A stretch of DNA of 64,000 nucleotides from Pseudomonadota bacterium (lineage in GTDB: Bacteria > Bdellovibrionota > UBA1018), in contig JAIXQO010000003.1 in NCBI GenBank assembly GCA_027485695.1, positions 930,932 through 994,931 of the forward strand, written 5' to 3'. The translations under genes and the position numbers were made by a program. Positions 20,111 through 30,319 of this stretch are shown one piece after another. Position 1 is the stretch's first letter; every line of letters begins with the position of its first letter. The notes beneath the pieces were generated by a model. The model saw only the letters and a list, made by a program, of their open reading frames with translations, ran no database searches and was not told the DNA's origin.

Positions 20111-21479
20111 AGACGATTTGCAATCCCGCAAGTCGACCGAAAAAATCCTCGTCATCGAGGGCTATGAAGTTGAGGTGGCCGAAAACGGCCTCCAGGCGAT
20201 CGAGCGACTAAAGAACGGCAAAGACGGAATTTCTCTTGTTCTCTCGGATCTTCGGATGCCGGAGATGGATGGGATCGAATTCTTAAAAGCACTCTCCGTT
20301 CTGGGATCTGATCTACCGGTCATCCTGATGACTGCGTACGGCAAGGTAGACGACGCGGTTTGGGCGATGAAGTGGGGCGTGGTCGATTTTTTGTCTAAAC
20401 CGTTCAAACGCCAAGCGCTCTTAGAGGCGGTCGAGACGGGCCTTAAGCGGGTGAATGCCAAATCTTTGAATGCGTCTGTGGCGGGTGCCGCGACCAAACC
20501 CGGCGTCGTTCGTGAGTCGACTTGGCTGGGCATTTCACCGGTATTTCGCGCGCTATCGGATGAGGTCGACCGTGTCGCTGCAACCCAAGCTACCGTGCTG
20601 ATCACCGGCGAGAGCGGTTCCGGTAAGGAACAGGTCGCACGCGAATTGCATCGCCGCTCGGCTCGCAAATCTCAACCGTTCATCGTGATCAACTGCGCGG
20701 CCCTACCCGAGAACTTGTTAGAGAGCGAACTGTTCGGGGTTGAGAAGGGCGCCTATACTGGAGCGGACTCGAGCCGAATCGGTTTGTTCGAGGCCGCACA
20801 CGGCGGAACTCTGTTCTTGGACGAAATCGGCGAAATGAGTTTGAGCCTTCAGGCCAAAATGCTTCGCGTGCTCCAAGACGGAGAGATCCGTCGCGTGGGC
20901 TCGGTCTCCTCTAAGCGCGTGAACGTGCGCTTGATCACAGCGACGAATCGCGATCTCCGTGAACGCGTGGCGAGCGGATATTTCCGCGAAGATCTCCTAT
21001 ATAGACTCGAGGTCGTGTATCTCCGCGTACCATCGCTCCGTGAGCGCGGTGAGGACCTGCCGGAGCTTGCGCTCCATTTCCTCAGGCAGTTCGCGCTCAA
21101 GCACGAGAAACCCGTTTACGGGATGGAGGATCGTTTCTTGGAAGCGATCCTGAGTTATTCTTGGCCCGGTAACGTGCGCGAGCTTCAGAACGCGATTGAA
21201 CGCGCGGTGGTTTTCTCCGAAGGCGACGAACTCACGCGTGATTCATTGCCGGAATCCATTCGAGCCGCGCTCGCCGCCGGAAGTGGAATCCCTGCAACAT
21301 CCGATCGAAACCTCTCTATCGCTATTGGTACGCCGCTCAAGGAGGTCGAGGACCTCATGATCCGTAAGACGCTGGAGCATTCGCAAGGTGACAAGGAGCT
21401 TACCGCGAAACTCCTCGGGATCAACTCACGGACCATTTACCGTAGACTCCAGGAAAAAAATTCTGACGAACCCGTGTGA
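20082..21479 (+). CDS. NtrC-family sigma-54-dependent response regulator
   Basis: Receiver LLLVEDD...LVLSDLRMPEMDG; AAA+ GESGSGKEQVARELH, GAYTGAD; C-terminal Fis HTH. Overlaps the kinase by 29 bp. Confidence 0.95.
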   Translation: MKKAKLLLVEDDLQSRKSTEKILVIEGYEVEVAENGLQAIERLKNGKDGISLVLSDLRMPEMDGIEFLKALSVLGSDLPVILMTAYGKVDDAVWAMKWGVVDFLSKPFKRQALLEAVETGLKRVNAKSLNASVAGAATKPGVVRESTWLGISPVFRALSDEVDRVAATQATVLITGESGSGKEQVARELHRRSARKSQPFIVINCAALPENLLESELFGVEKGAYTGADSSRIGLFEAAHGGTLFLDEIGEMSLSLQAKMLRVLQDGEIRRVGSVSSKRVNVRLITATNRDLRERVASGYFREDLLYRLEVVYLRVPSLRERGEDLPELALHFLRQFALKHEKPVYGMEDRFLEAILSYSWPGNVRELQNAIERAVVFSEGDELTRDSLPESIRAALAAGSGIPATSDRNLSIAIGTPLKEVEDLMIRKTLEHSQGDKELTAKLLGINSRTIYRRLQEKNSDEPV

Positions 21480-21612
21480 TACCGTGACTAAACGGATGCA
21501 GCAGGCTAGCCAAAGGAGTAGTTGCCTGTTCAGGGTTTAGACACTCTTGTCGCACCAGATACGGGTTAAACGTGGCTGCTGACGGCATACTCTTCGCATT
21601 CGTCGTACCCGG

Positions 21613-21993
21613 ATGAATCGAACCTGGGTTTTTATTTTCGTCAGTGTTTTTAGTCTGGGAGGTTCGGCTGCGGCCAGAGCCGCCGCCGACTATCACTGCA
21701 TCGAAGAGCGCGAGGATTCTGCTCCAGCCAGCGCACGACGGCTATTCATTTGGATGGATCATCAATCGAACGAGTGCACCGTTGGAGAGCAAGGCGAGGG
21801 GTTTCTACCGTCTCGAATCATTGGTCAAACGGACTGCAATTCGGACGAGGCACAAATCCAAATTGATCCGTCTTCTCCACGCCGATCAAAAAATGGTACC
21901 GCCGAATACCGCTCAAAAGTCCGATTGCGCTGGGACGAAGAGGGATCAAAGCCGGTCCTTAAGTCCTATATTTTTTACTGCGCTCCCGGCTGA
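21613..21993 (+). CDS. Small exported hypothetical protein
   Basis: 126 aa; signal MNRTWVFIFVSVFSLGGSAAARAA. Confidence 0.55.
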   Translation: MNRTWVFIFVSVFSLGGSAAARAAADYHCIEEREDSAPASARRLFIWMDHQSNECTVGEQGEGFLPSRIIGQTDCNSDEAQIQIDPSSPRRSKNGTAEYRSKVRLRWDEEGSKPVLKSYIFYCAPG

Positions 21994-22014
21994 GCGGTCA
22001 CTACTTATTTCGCT

Positions 22015-22464
22015 TTAGCGTGCGAATACATCGCATTTTAGTTCAGTCGGAACTTTGCCAGAAGCCATATAGTAGGCTTTTAGATTCTTCAGTTCTCGGA
22101 AATTGGATTCAAGGGTTTTGTACCCGATGATGAGTTCGGCGATCGATCGGCGAAGACCAATGCTTTTAAATGTGATCTTGGCAAGACTTTTGAACTTTCC
22201 GGAATCGTCTGCATCGAATGAGTAATACATAACGTCCAAATCGTTGAGGCCAACGGAATTTGCGTTAAAAAAGGTTTTGAAACTCGATCGTTTGCCCGTG
22301 TTAAGTCCGAGAACGCGTGTTTGAGGCTCGATCGTAAAATCAAGCTGCACTTGGCTCTGTTGATCCCGGCAGGAGATGGTCGCATATGAAATTTCTTCGG
22401 CGAAAACAGAGACTGAACCGAGCAATGTAAGGACAGCGATGACTTGAAGCTTCGAATGTTTCAT
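22015..22464 (-). CDS. Exported hypothetical protein
   Basis: Likely start at 22464: MKHSKLQVIAVLTLLGSVSVFAEE; the longer listed ORF start at 22644 is implausible. Confidence 0.6.
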   Translation of the reverse strand: MKHSKLQVIAVLTLLGSVSVFAEEISYATISCRDQQSQVQLDFTIEPQTRVLGLNTGKRSSFKTFFNANSVGLNDLDVMYYSFDADDSGKFKSLAKITFKSIGLRRSIAELIIGYKTLESNFRELKNLKAYYMASGKVPTELKCDVFAR

Positions 22465-22701
22465 GGTGATAAGCTTAATGGAATTCGAGTCGTTCGATGA
22501 TTTGGAACCAGTTTTGCCACTTCGAAATCGAAACGTTCTCCGTAGGGGACTCGTATTTTTGAAACATTCAAGATAGAAATAGTTAGAGACCAACGAAGAA
22601 GGCCCGGTCGATCTTGATGAGAGGTTATAAAGTACTCCATACATGCAGCACCTGTACGACAGTGTCTCTGGTGCACAGATGCTGCTCGGGTACGATTGAT
22701 C

Positions 22702-23970
22702 TTACTTGCCTAGAATCGTTTTACAGTCCGGGATCTGATGGACGAAGTTTTGAATCGCGTCTCGATCTTCTCCGATGTAGGTGCGTTTACGGAGGAGTTC
22801 CTGGAGAAGTAATTCCGCTTCTCCTCGTTCTGATAGGTTCTGTGCCTGAAGCAGAGTCGCTTTCGCTCTTGCGATTCGCTTTTCTAACCTCCGATTTGAT
22901 GTGTCAATAGTTCGGAGTGTTGCTTGCAATCCGAACGAGCGAAGTTGTGTATAGTAATTGGCTAGATTGCCGTAAACGAGATCTCCGGTGACCGTGCCTT
23001 TTTTGAATCCAAGGACAATGGACAATGGCGTGGCCGCTATCCCACTGCTGCGATGTTTTTCCCAAGCACGTTGGTAGGCGACGTCAGCACTGGATCTATT
23101 GAAAATAGAGATCCAACGATTGAGCTCCTGGTAACTGAACGAAAAGGGTTCTGAATCAATAGAATTTGATGTTGTTTCGTCGCGATCTTTAAATACAAAA
23201 ACAAAGTGGAGGCTCTTGGTGTTTGCTAGCGATCCATCTGATCGGATGTCGTATCCTTTTCGACGTAGCTGGTTCAAAACGTTCGCCCATTCCAGAGAAT
23301 TCGCATCGATCGGAATGTTTTTGTAGATGGATTCTCCGCCGATCTTGACTCCACTTAGGCTGACCGTAAAATCGGCTTGGCAACTGTACTGGGTTTGAAC
23401 TCGAGGTTTTTTGATCACCAACCGCTTGATCGTGATGTTTTCCAGAGAATCTGAGATTTGGACTGAAATGAAGTAATCTGAGGCAGCTCCAATATTTCGT
23501 TCAAATCCGGCCAATGCCGCGAATTCGTGATGAATGAGCTGATACTGCCGCTCGATCGATTTTCCAAGAATACTTCGGTTGCAGATGATTTGCGGTAACT
23601 CCGTCTTTTCTTCAATGAAGCTTCGGCAGTCTTTGGGTTTTCCTGCGACAGAGATGGCTTCGTCGGTCAACGTGATTGAGACGACGCCTGGTTCCAACCA
23701 GGCAATCATGTCCGATACGTATTGCGCCAGGCTCACGCCTTGTGGAAGTTCAAGCGCGCTTGCTCCGCCCACCATGATCCAGCGACGCAGATCTTGTCTG
23801 ATCTCGAACAATGGTATTTCTTCGGTTTGACCGCCTCCACCTTGGACACCACCTTGTCGTGCAGCCTGTACTGCGCGTGAAGGTGGTGGATCTAGAAGAG
23901 CCGAAGCTGTGGAGTATTGGATGGAAAACAAGCCGATCAAAATGGCCAGCGAGTGGGAGCGTGAATTCAT
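22702..23970 (-). CDS. Exported hypothetical protein coupled to a TIGR02147 gene
   Basis: 422 aa; signal MNSRSHSLAILIGLFSIQYSTASA; start overlaps the upstream gene's stop by 4 bp. Confidence 0.75.
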   Translation of the reverse strand: MNSRSHSLAILIGLFSIQYSTASALLDPPPSRAVQAARQGGVQGGGGQTEEIPLFEIRQDLRRWIMVGGASALELPQGVSLAQYVSDMIAWLEPGVVSITLTDEAISVAGKPKDCRSFIEEKTELPQIICNRSILGKSIERQYQLIHHEFAALAGFERNIGAASDYFISVQISDSLENITIKRLVIKKPRVQTQYSCQADFTVSLSGVKIGGESIYKNIPIDANSLEWANVLNQLRRKGYDIRSDGSLANTKSLHFVFVFKDRDETTSNSIDSEPFSFSYQELNRWISIFNRSSADVAYQRAWEKHRSSGIAATPLSIVLGFKKGTVTGDLVYGNLANYYTQLRSFGLQATLRTIDTSNRRLEKRIARAKATLLQAQNLSERGEAELLLQELLRKRTYIGEDRDAIQNFVHQIPDCKTILGK

Positions 23971-24941
23971 AAATGGGTTTCCTGTAAGTTCAAATCACTG
24001 GAGGCAGGAGCGTCCAGCAACGACTGGTTTGTTTTTGAATCGAGTGCTCGCTCGGTAGGCGGTTGCATACCAAGCCCTGACTCGGGCTTTGAAATGGTGG
24101 AGTTCGAATTCGAACCCATTTTCATAAACTGTACGTTGAGTTGAACGACGGTGTCGGCGGGGCCAGCCACGCCTTCTAAATTCATCAGATTTTCGATAAA
24201 ACTATTCAATTTTTGAACTATTCGAGGAAAAACTTTTTCGTGAATGACGAAACTCGATCCAACTAAATAGCGTTGGTCGGGGGTCTCGTGCTCGAGGGAT
24301 TTTTTAGCGAGATCAAGACACTCTACGTGGAACTGACGGAGGAAATAGTTCGCGTTGAAGTCGTACTTCTTCCAATGTTTTCCTGCCGACACGAGTTTAC
24401 CATCGGCAGAGCTCATTTTCAGATAACCCAGGCTGACCAGGTCCGTGAGCGCGTCTTGTATCGCGGAGGGTGCATATCGATTTTTAAGTAAACGAGCGAT
24501 CGACTCCGAGTCATTGGGAGAATCTGGTAAATCACAGACGCTCAGGAGAGTCATGTGCAACACTGAAGTCGCGACTTCCGCTTCGCGAAATGGGCGTACG
24601 TCTGGAGCAAAACGTTTTTGACACTGAATGAGTTTCTCAAAAAGCGTTCGCGCGACTTCGTTTCCTCCGCTGTTCTGGAAGGCAGAGAGAAGAACCAGAT
24701 AGTTTTTTTCGTCTGGGGATAGTTCGAATGCCTTCGCTAATGCGCGCAGGTCGGAGTCCGTGGCAGGGTGGATCCCTTTGAGGATATTTCTGGTGTAACT
24801 TCGCGAGCGAAATCCGCAGATTTCGGAGATCCGTTCGTAAGAGTACGTGGCATCTTGCGAATGCAGATAGGTATAGGTGTCGACCAAATACTCGGTCGAA
24901 GAAGCATATTGATAGATGGAGAACGGCGTTTTTGCGCCCAT
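23967..24941 (-). CDS. TIGR02147 family protein (putative regulator)
   Basis: 324 aa: YLVDTYTYLHSQDATYSYERISEICGFRSRSYTRNILKGIHPATDSDLRALAKAFELSPDEKNYLVLLSAFQ, typical N-terminal TIGR02147 pattern. Confidence 0.85.
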   Translation of the reverse strand: MGAKTPFSIYQYASSTEYLVDTYTYLHSQDATYSYERISEICGFRSRSYTRNILKGIHPATDSDLRALAKAFELSPDEKNYLVLLSAFQNSGGNEVARTLFEKLIQCQKRFAPDVRPFREAEVATSVLHMTLLSVCDLPDSPNDSESIARLLKNRYAPSAIQDALTDLVSLGYLKMSSADGKLVSAGKHWKKYDFNANYFLRQFHVECLDLAKKSLEHETPDQRYLVGSSFVIHEKVFPRIVQKLNSFIENLMNLEGVAGPADTVVQLNVQFMKMGSNSNSTISKPESGLGMQPPTERALDSKTNQSLLDAPASSDLNLQETHL

Positions 24942-25147
24942 TGTTCTAAATCCTTAGAGTCATCGCACAAGAGGGGGCAAGCTCCTCCGGTATTTAGCGA
25001 CATGACTTTGAGCCGCAAGAACCGTTCGAGCGACTGGCACGCTGTGTATGTGAATCAAAAGAAATGTTCAACGAGTGACACGAGGTCTGGCTGGCAGGCT
25101 GTCAACGAAGTGTTCACGAAATTTCTTCGTTTCTGAAGATCGATCGA

Positions 25148-26788
25148 CTACAGCTGCTCTCGTCGCGATTGATGTCGCACGCGTCTGAGATCCCGATACC
25201 CGAGCATCGCCGTGAATGGCGAAATGGCGTCTGGACGTTTTTCGTTGATCTCGAAAATGCTCCTGAGTTCTTGGAGCGTGAGCTCTCCCGCATGCATCGC
25301 TTCACCTAAATGAAACGCGAGGTCGGAGCCGATGTACTTCGCGAGCAACTGATAAATCTCAAAAAGTTCGATCTCGGTAAAAGGATCGAGGATCTTGGCC
25401 ACCTCGCCGACGGCGAATAGATCGCGTGGGCGACGGCTCCAGAATAAATAGAGGCGACGAGCGGCGAGTTCTTTTTTCTCGCTTCGTGTTCGCGCGCGTT
25501 TCATCAGGCTCGCCAAGCGATCGGCGTGATCCTTGGGGAAATCGAGTTTCTTCTTGGGGTTCAGGATCAGGACCGCCAGTAGTGAGAAGGTGCGGTAAAA
25601 AATCAGGCTCGACAGTTTTCTTGCGACAAATCGAATGCGGGGGCGGGTTTCCTTGAGCAGCAGGAACGCGGCGATCTCAGCTGCCGTGTTCTCGTTGAAT
25701 TCATCGACGTCAAACGCGTCTCCCCGAAGTCTCCAGCCCAGTCTCAGGCGCTCTTCGGCGTGCGAGGGCTCGATAGCCATCGAATCCCAAGAGACTTCGC
25801 CAGGGATGCCGAGCAAGCTCTGAAGCAAGAGTCCTTGGTTTCGCACCAGTTCAAAGAACTCGTGGAGTTCTCCATCCTCGGAATCCTGTTCGAGGAGTTT
25901 TTCCGACCAAATCCAGCGGAGGAGTGAACGTTTGCGGTTCCAAGGAGTTCCGGCGATCACGAAGTAGTCGGTCTTACCGATTGAAAAAATGCTCCGCTGG
26001 ACCGGTGAGTGGAGACTGGAGAGACCAAAATAGAGGTCGTCCTGATTCTGGAAAATCCGGAGCACCTGTGGCGTCTTGAGTCCGCGTTTCTTAGAGTGTC
26101 GGTCGATCGCCTTGGGGAGGTGCCCCTGAGAGAGGTGTAACTCTCCGAACAGTACGATGAGCAATCGGTCCGGCGCTAATGCTCGTGCCTGGGTAATGCG
26201 TTCGCCCGCCCATTCATCGCGCTCGAGCAGCGGCTCATCGCTCGTGGGTTTTCGTTGCTTGGACGTTTTGCGAGAAGGCGGCCAGAGGCCAATGATCGGG
26301 ATCTGCTCGGAACGCGCAAATTCAAACAATGGACGCAGATTGCTCCAGGAGTAGCCCCACCGCTCCTCATAATCGATCGCTTTGAGGAAGCGTCGCTCGG
26401 AGATCTTGCCGCCTAAATAGGAATTGAGTGCGCCTTGATGTTCGTCTTGCAGCATCTCAAAACCCAAGGTCACGCGCTTACGGTCTTTTTTGGAGAGCGC
26501 GCGAAGCACACGTAGGACGGTTTTTTGTGACTGCGGGTCGGAATGAAAATCGCCCACGAGAACGACGTCTGAGTCCGAAACCTTGCGCATGAGGGCGTCT
26601 TTTTTGGCGGGCTTGATGGTGGTAGAGAGTTTTTTCCATTCCTTGCGGAACGACGCCTCGTAGCGGCGAATCGGGCCGCTGGTATCGCCCAATAGGTCAT
26701 TGATTTCGTTCGAGAGTGCGTCCGTCCACTGGCGCTGCTGATCGAGGAGCGTGCCAGCTGGGAGAGGTGATTTTTTCTGTCGCTTCAT
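25148..26788 (-). CDS. ChaN family (haem-binding uptake/Tiki-like) protein
   Basis: 546 aa: SDVVLVGDFHSDPQSQKTVLRVL...VTLGFEMLQDEHQGALNSYLGG...YSWSNLRPLFEFARSEQIPIIGLW and LIVLFGELHLSQGHLPKAI. Confidence 0.7.
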   Translation of the reverse strand: MKRQKKSPLPAGTLLDQQRQWTDALSNEINDLLGDTSGPIRRYEASFRKEWKKLSTTIKPAKKDALMRKVSDSDVVLVGDFHSDPQSQKTVLRVLRALSKKDRKRVTLGFEMLQDEHQGALNSYLGGKISERRFLKAIDYEERWGYSWSNLRPLFEFARSEQIPIIGLWPPSRKTSKQRKPTSDEPLLERDEWAGERITQARALAPDRLLIVLFGELHLSQGHLPKAIDRHSKKRGLKTPQVLRIFQNQDDLYFGLSSLHSPVQRSIFSIGKTDYFVIAGTPWNRKRSLLRWIWSEKLLEQDSEDGELHEFFELVRNQGLLLQSLLGIPGEVSWDSMAIEPSHAEERLRLGWRLRGDAFDVDEFNENTAAEIAAFLLLKETRPRIRFVARKLSSLIFYRTFSLLAVLILNPKKKLDFPKDHADRLASLMKRARTRSEKKELAARRLYLFWSRRPRDLFAVGEVAKILDPFTEIELFEIYQLLAKYIGSDLAFHLGEAMHAGELTLQELRSIFEINEKRPDAISPFTAMLGYRDLRRVRHQSRREQL

Positions 26789-27375
26789 GCCTGGATTTCC
26801 AGCCTCAGAAAATGCTCTGAGCTTGCGCGCGCGAGTTTAAACTCATGTTGAAAAGGTGCGAGAAATCCCTCGAGTGCAGCTTCAAAGAACTCTGGAAATG
26901 CAGTCGGTATCGCGAGCGTCGCCGTGCGATCGGTCACGCGAAGCGGATGATAGACAAAAAGCGGAATCGGGCCCAGCGCGCTTCCGCGAAATGACGGTAG
27001 GAGGTGGAAAAAAGTTTTAAAAGGAGCCTTGAATTGCGCCGCTTCCGGGAGTTCTGAAAATCGTGTTCGAATTTTCTCGATCGTTTTTTTCTGAGCCGGG
27101 GTGGACGCCCATTTGGCGCGCGCCGCCTCGATCGCCTCGATTTGCTCGGTCATGCATTTTTCGTAGATTTCAAACAAGACCCGAGGATGCTCAAAACGCA
27201 ATACGTTCTCTAGATTGAATGATTCGGCTTTTTCACGTTCCTCGAAAAACGAAGGTTTCGCGACCGTTTTGACCTGAAGGTTTTCCGCGGCTTCAAAAAC
27301 TGTTCGCACCAAGAAGTGCCAGTGCTCGAATCGTGTTTTTTCTTCTTGGGAGGCCGGGCGTAGGAACCATTCCAT
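26785..27375 (-). CDS. Hypothetical protein
   Basis: 196 aa; 4-bp stop/start overlap with the downstream ChaN-like gene. Confidence 0.65.
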   Translation of the reverse strand: MEWFLRPASQEEKTRFEHWHFLVRTVFEAAENLQVKTVAKPSFFEEREKAESFNLENVLRFEHPRVLFEIYEKCMTEQIEAIEAARAKWASTPAQKKTIEKIRTRFSELPEAAQFKAPFKTFFHLLPSFRGSALGPIPLFVYHPLRVTDRTATLAIPTAFPEFFEAALEGFLAPFQHEFKLARASSEHFLRLEIQA

Positions 27376-27432
27376 GGTGGTTTTAGTCTATGGCCAATAT
27401 GGACGCGAGGCAACCTTTTGCCCCAAGTTGCA

Positions 27433-27551
27433 GCCGCTATCGGACAAAAGGGTGTTGTGCGTCTGAAAAAGCGTGAAGCGTTCGCGCTCTCAAAGCGCGA
27501 TTTTCAGGAAGGCAGGAGCCTGGCAAACAACCCCTTTTGTCCGATAGCGGC
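27433..27551. repeat. Inverted-repeat element with perfect 20-bp arms
   Basis: gccgctatcggacaaaaggg (27433-27452) and its exact reverse complement cccttttgtccgatagcggc (27532-27551), enclosing 79 bp with minor internal hairpins. Confidence 0.8.
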
Positions 27552-30191
27552 CTAGAATCCGTCCGCTCGACGTATTTCAGTCAGCGTGGCTTGAATTTTA
27601 GATTTCAAGATGGCCGACTTATGCAGCAAATCGGCGCGGTTTTGCGCGAGGTCTTGCTTGAGTGATTCTGCGTAGGCGAGGTTACGTGGAACGCGCACCC
27701 ATTCCAGGATCTCGCCCCAGGTCGGATGCGTGAAATGCGCGATCTGCGAGTGGAGGATCTCGATCAGGGTTTTTTCGGGTGAGTGCATTTTCAGGAGCGA
27801 ACCACTTTCGGTCATGAGTGAGATACCAGGAAGGTGGCCTTTGGTACGCTCGGCTCGAATGATCGCCGAATGCACCGGGAGCGAACCTTGAATAGTGAGC
27901 GAAGGCGAATGAGTGAGTGGTGCGAGCTCATTGACGGGAATGAGTTTCAGTAGGTTTTTCCAGTGAATTACGCCTGGGTCACCGAGGTAGGTCTGGAGTC
28001 TAGCGACCGAGTTTTCGACCTCGAAACGCGCGCACGCAAGCAGGTGAAAACGATCCCAGCCGTGGATATCGAATGCGAAATTTTCGGGATTCTTGATCAG
28101 TCCTTGGACCTGCCATTGAACCTCGAGGCGATCTCGGTTTTGCAGGTGTTCAATCAAACGTCTCGGAACCGGGAGCAAGCGAAGGAGAGCCTCCGTGAGG
28201 TTCCATTTCTCGGCCTTGCGTTCGGCGTTGTGCTCGAGCCATTCGGCGACGGCGCCGCACTCCAGATAACTCTGGATCGCGGCCGTCCACTGATCGTCCG
28301 GCAAGAAGAGCAAGTGTCCACTCAAGTTCTGCGTATCTTTGGGGAACGACTGGAGATTGCGTGCGACGAGTTCGCGGGGGGCGTCTCGTGCTTCAAGCGC
28401 AAGTCCACGCCATTCCGGGCGCAGTTGCTGGTGGCTTAAGTGGCGAATCGTACCGATGGAGGCAAGTGGGACGCCGAATTCTTTGAGTTGGTCGAGGCGC
28501 TCCCAGTCTTTGGTCTGCGCGGCGGTCGGCCAGTGGGTGAGCCAATCTTTTTGAGGAGTCGGTGTGACTTGCTGATGGATTTTCCACTGCGATCGACCCG
28601 ACGAAATGGGCGTCGTGCCTTCGGCGTGCAGCGAGCGGAGGCATTCGTCGAGCATCACGGGAATTTCGACGTGTGACTTGAGGCTCCCGGTGACCTGAAT
28701 GCGTTTCGGGCGGTGGGTGCTGCGGCTCTCGGTATCGATCTCGCGTTCGAACACGTACCAATATTTGGGAAAAAGCGGGCAACGCGACGGCAATTGATGG
28801 TCGAGGTGAGAGAGGTCCCACTCGGCCAGTAACGTTCCGCGAGCAAAAAGGAAATTGATGGCCTCGGAGCCCTCTTCGGGAGTGAGCGGAGTTTCGCGCG
28901 CCCAAAAGAGTTTTCCGTAAGGACGCAGTTTCGTGAGCGCCACGCACGCCTGCAGGAGTCCAATCGGCGTTTGAGTTTGTGCGAGTTTCTTGAAGAACGG
29001 TAGACCTTCGAGTTGTGCCTTAAATTTGCTCGATTTCTGTGTGCGCTCTTCGATGAGCCACGAGAAATCGCAGGCTTCGACTTCGGACAAAAATTGGAGC
29101 ACGCCTCCGCGTGGTGCGGTTGCGGCGGCAAGTGAGAGCTGCTCACGCGGATGTGCTTCTAGACTCGTGCCGTTGGCCCAATCGGGCGGACCTTTGGGTC
29201 CCCACCAGAGTTGGATCATTTCGGCAACGAGCAGTTGGAACAGGCTCTGTTCGAAGCCGACCCATTGCGCGGCCGCCGGAACGTGAAAATTCACGGAACC
29301 AAATCGTAGCGTCGGAGTGTAGAGAAACCGTTTCCGATTAAAAGGCAGCGGCGTGAGGTCAACGCCGATGGTCGGCAGTCCACCCAAGATCGATTGATAG
29401 AAACGAGAATCGTAACCGACGGATTCCGGTTGCTCCGCATGAAATCGACGACCTTCGGTACCGAGTTCAAGAAGGACGCCCGGACCTTCGTCCGTCATCG
29501 GCAGTCCTTGTAGGATCTGCTCGAGTTCATCGAGCATCGAGGGGCTCGGCGTATACCAAGAATAAATATTAGGTCTTGTGAGGTGCCAGCTCTCGCGGTG
29601 GAGCGGGACGAACGGCTTGAGTTGGGTCGAGAACTCGTAGTTCATGCGGCCGAGCTGGTCTTTGCGGAACGCGCGGCTCTCTAGGTCCGACCAACGTTTG
29701 AGCAAAATCGCCTGACAAAGGGTGAGGGTCGCGACTTCTTCGAAATATGCCGAGAACGCACGCGACTCGGTCGTGCCCCGTTGATTTTCGATCCAATCCT
29801 TGAGGGTCGCACGCGGCATCGTCGGGCTCTGAGCGAGTGCTTGTAAATGGGTGAGGATGCTTTCGCGACGTGAGGGATTCAGGGTCAGGAGTTGAGGAGA
29901 TCGCTCCCAGAGTTCTTGCACCATGGAGTGAATGAGGCTGAGGAGGCTTGGATTCAGACCGCGTCCAGTGGAACTCGCAAAATGCCCACGAGACGGAGTA
30001 GACGGAGGTTCCGGCGCGACGGGAGATTCTTGCGGCGGTTCCTGAGCGGTGAGCAGCGATTTCATTCGCGTCTCTTCGCTCGGCTCGTTTCGCTCCCATG
30101 CATGCAGGCTTGGCGACAAAAGACCTCTCAGGGTCTCTCGCCTTTCGCGTGCATTTTCCTTGGGATCGCGTTTGGTTTCGTCGTGAGACAT
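27552..30191 (-). CDS. Large hypothetical protein; possible degenerate N6-MTase-like fold
   Basis: 879 aa; only weak resemblance: YSWYTPSPSMLDELEQIL...GVLLELGTEGRRFH and ...FLFARGTLLAEWDLSHLDHQLPSRCPLFPKYWYVFERE. Confidence 0.6.
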   Translation of the reverse strand: MSHDETKRDPKENARERRETLRGLLSPSLHAWERNEPSEETRMKSLLTAQEPPQESPVAPEPPSTPSRGHFASSTGRGLNPSLLSLIHSMVQELWERSPQLLTLNPSRRESILTHLQALAQSPTMPRATLKDWIENQRGTTESRAFSAYFEEVATLTLCQAILLKRWSDLESRAFRKDQLGRMNYEFSTQLKPFVPLHRESWHLTRPNIYSWYTPSPSMLDELEQILQGLPMTDEGPGVLLELGTEGRRFHAEQPESVGYDSRFYQSILGGLPTIGVDLTPLPFNRKRFLYTPTLRFGSVNFHVPAAAQWVGFEQSLFQLLVAEMIQLWWGPKGPPDWANGTSLEAHPREQLSLAAATAPRGGVLQFLSEVEACDFSWLIEERTQKSSKFKAQLEGLPFFKKLAQTQTPIGLLQACVALTKLRPYGKLFWARETPLTPEEGSEAINFLFARGTLLAEWDLSHLDHQLPSRCPLFPKYWYVFEREIDTESRSTHRPKRIQVTGSLKSHVEIPVMLDECLRSLHAEGTTPISSGRSQWKIHQQVTPTPQKDWLTHWPTAAQTKDWERLDQLKEFGVPLASIGTIRHLSHQQLRPEWRGLALEARDAPRELVARNLQSFPKDTQNLSGHLLFLPDDQWTAAIQSYLECGAVAEWLEHNAERKAEKWNLTEALLRLLPVPRRLIEHLQNRDRLEVQWQVQGLIKNPENFAFDIHGWDRFHLLACARFEVENSVARLQTYLGDPGVIHWKNLLKLIPVNELAPLTHSPSLTIQGSLPVHSAIIRAERTKGHLPGISLMTESGSLLKMHSPEKTLIEILHSQIAHFTHPTWGEILEWVRVPRNLAYAESLKQDLAQNRADLLHKSAILKSKIQATLTEIRRADGF

Positions 30192-30319
30192 CGGCTGTCG
30201 TTCCCCCCGAAACGACTGGCTGGTGGATGAGAATGGTAAGAGATAACATTAATGCGCTGCGAAGTACAAGTTGGGAGTGGATAGGAGGGGGGGCGTTATG
30301 AGACGCTAGAGTTCACATC

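Noticed and set aside
30281-30300. G7 run upstream of rsmD
   Set aside because: Intergenic, short and not positioned to control a surface gene; not credible as a contingency locus.
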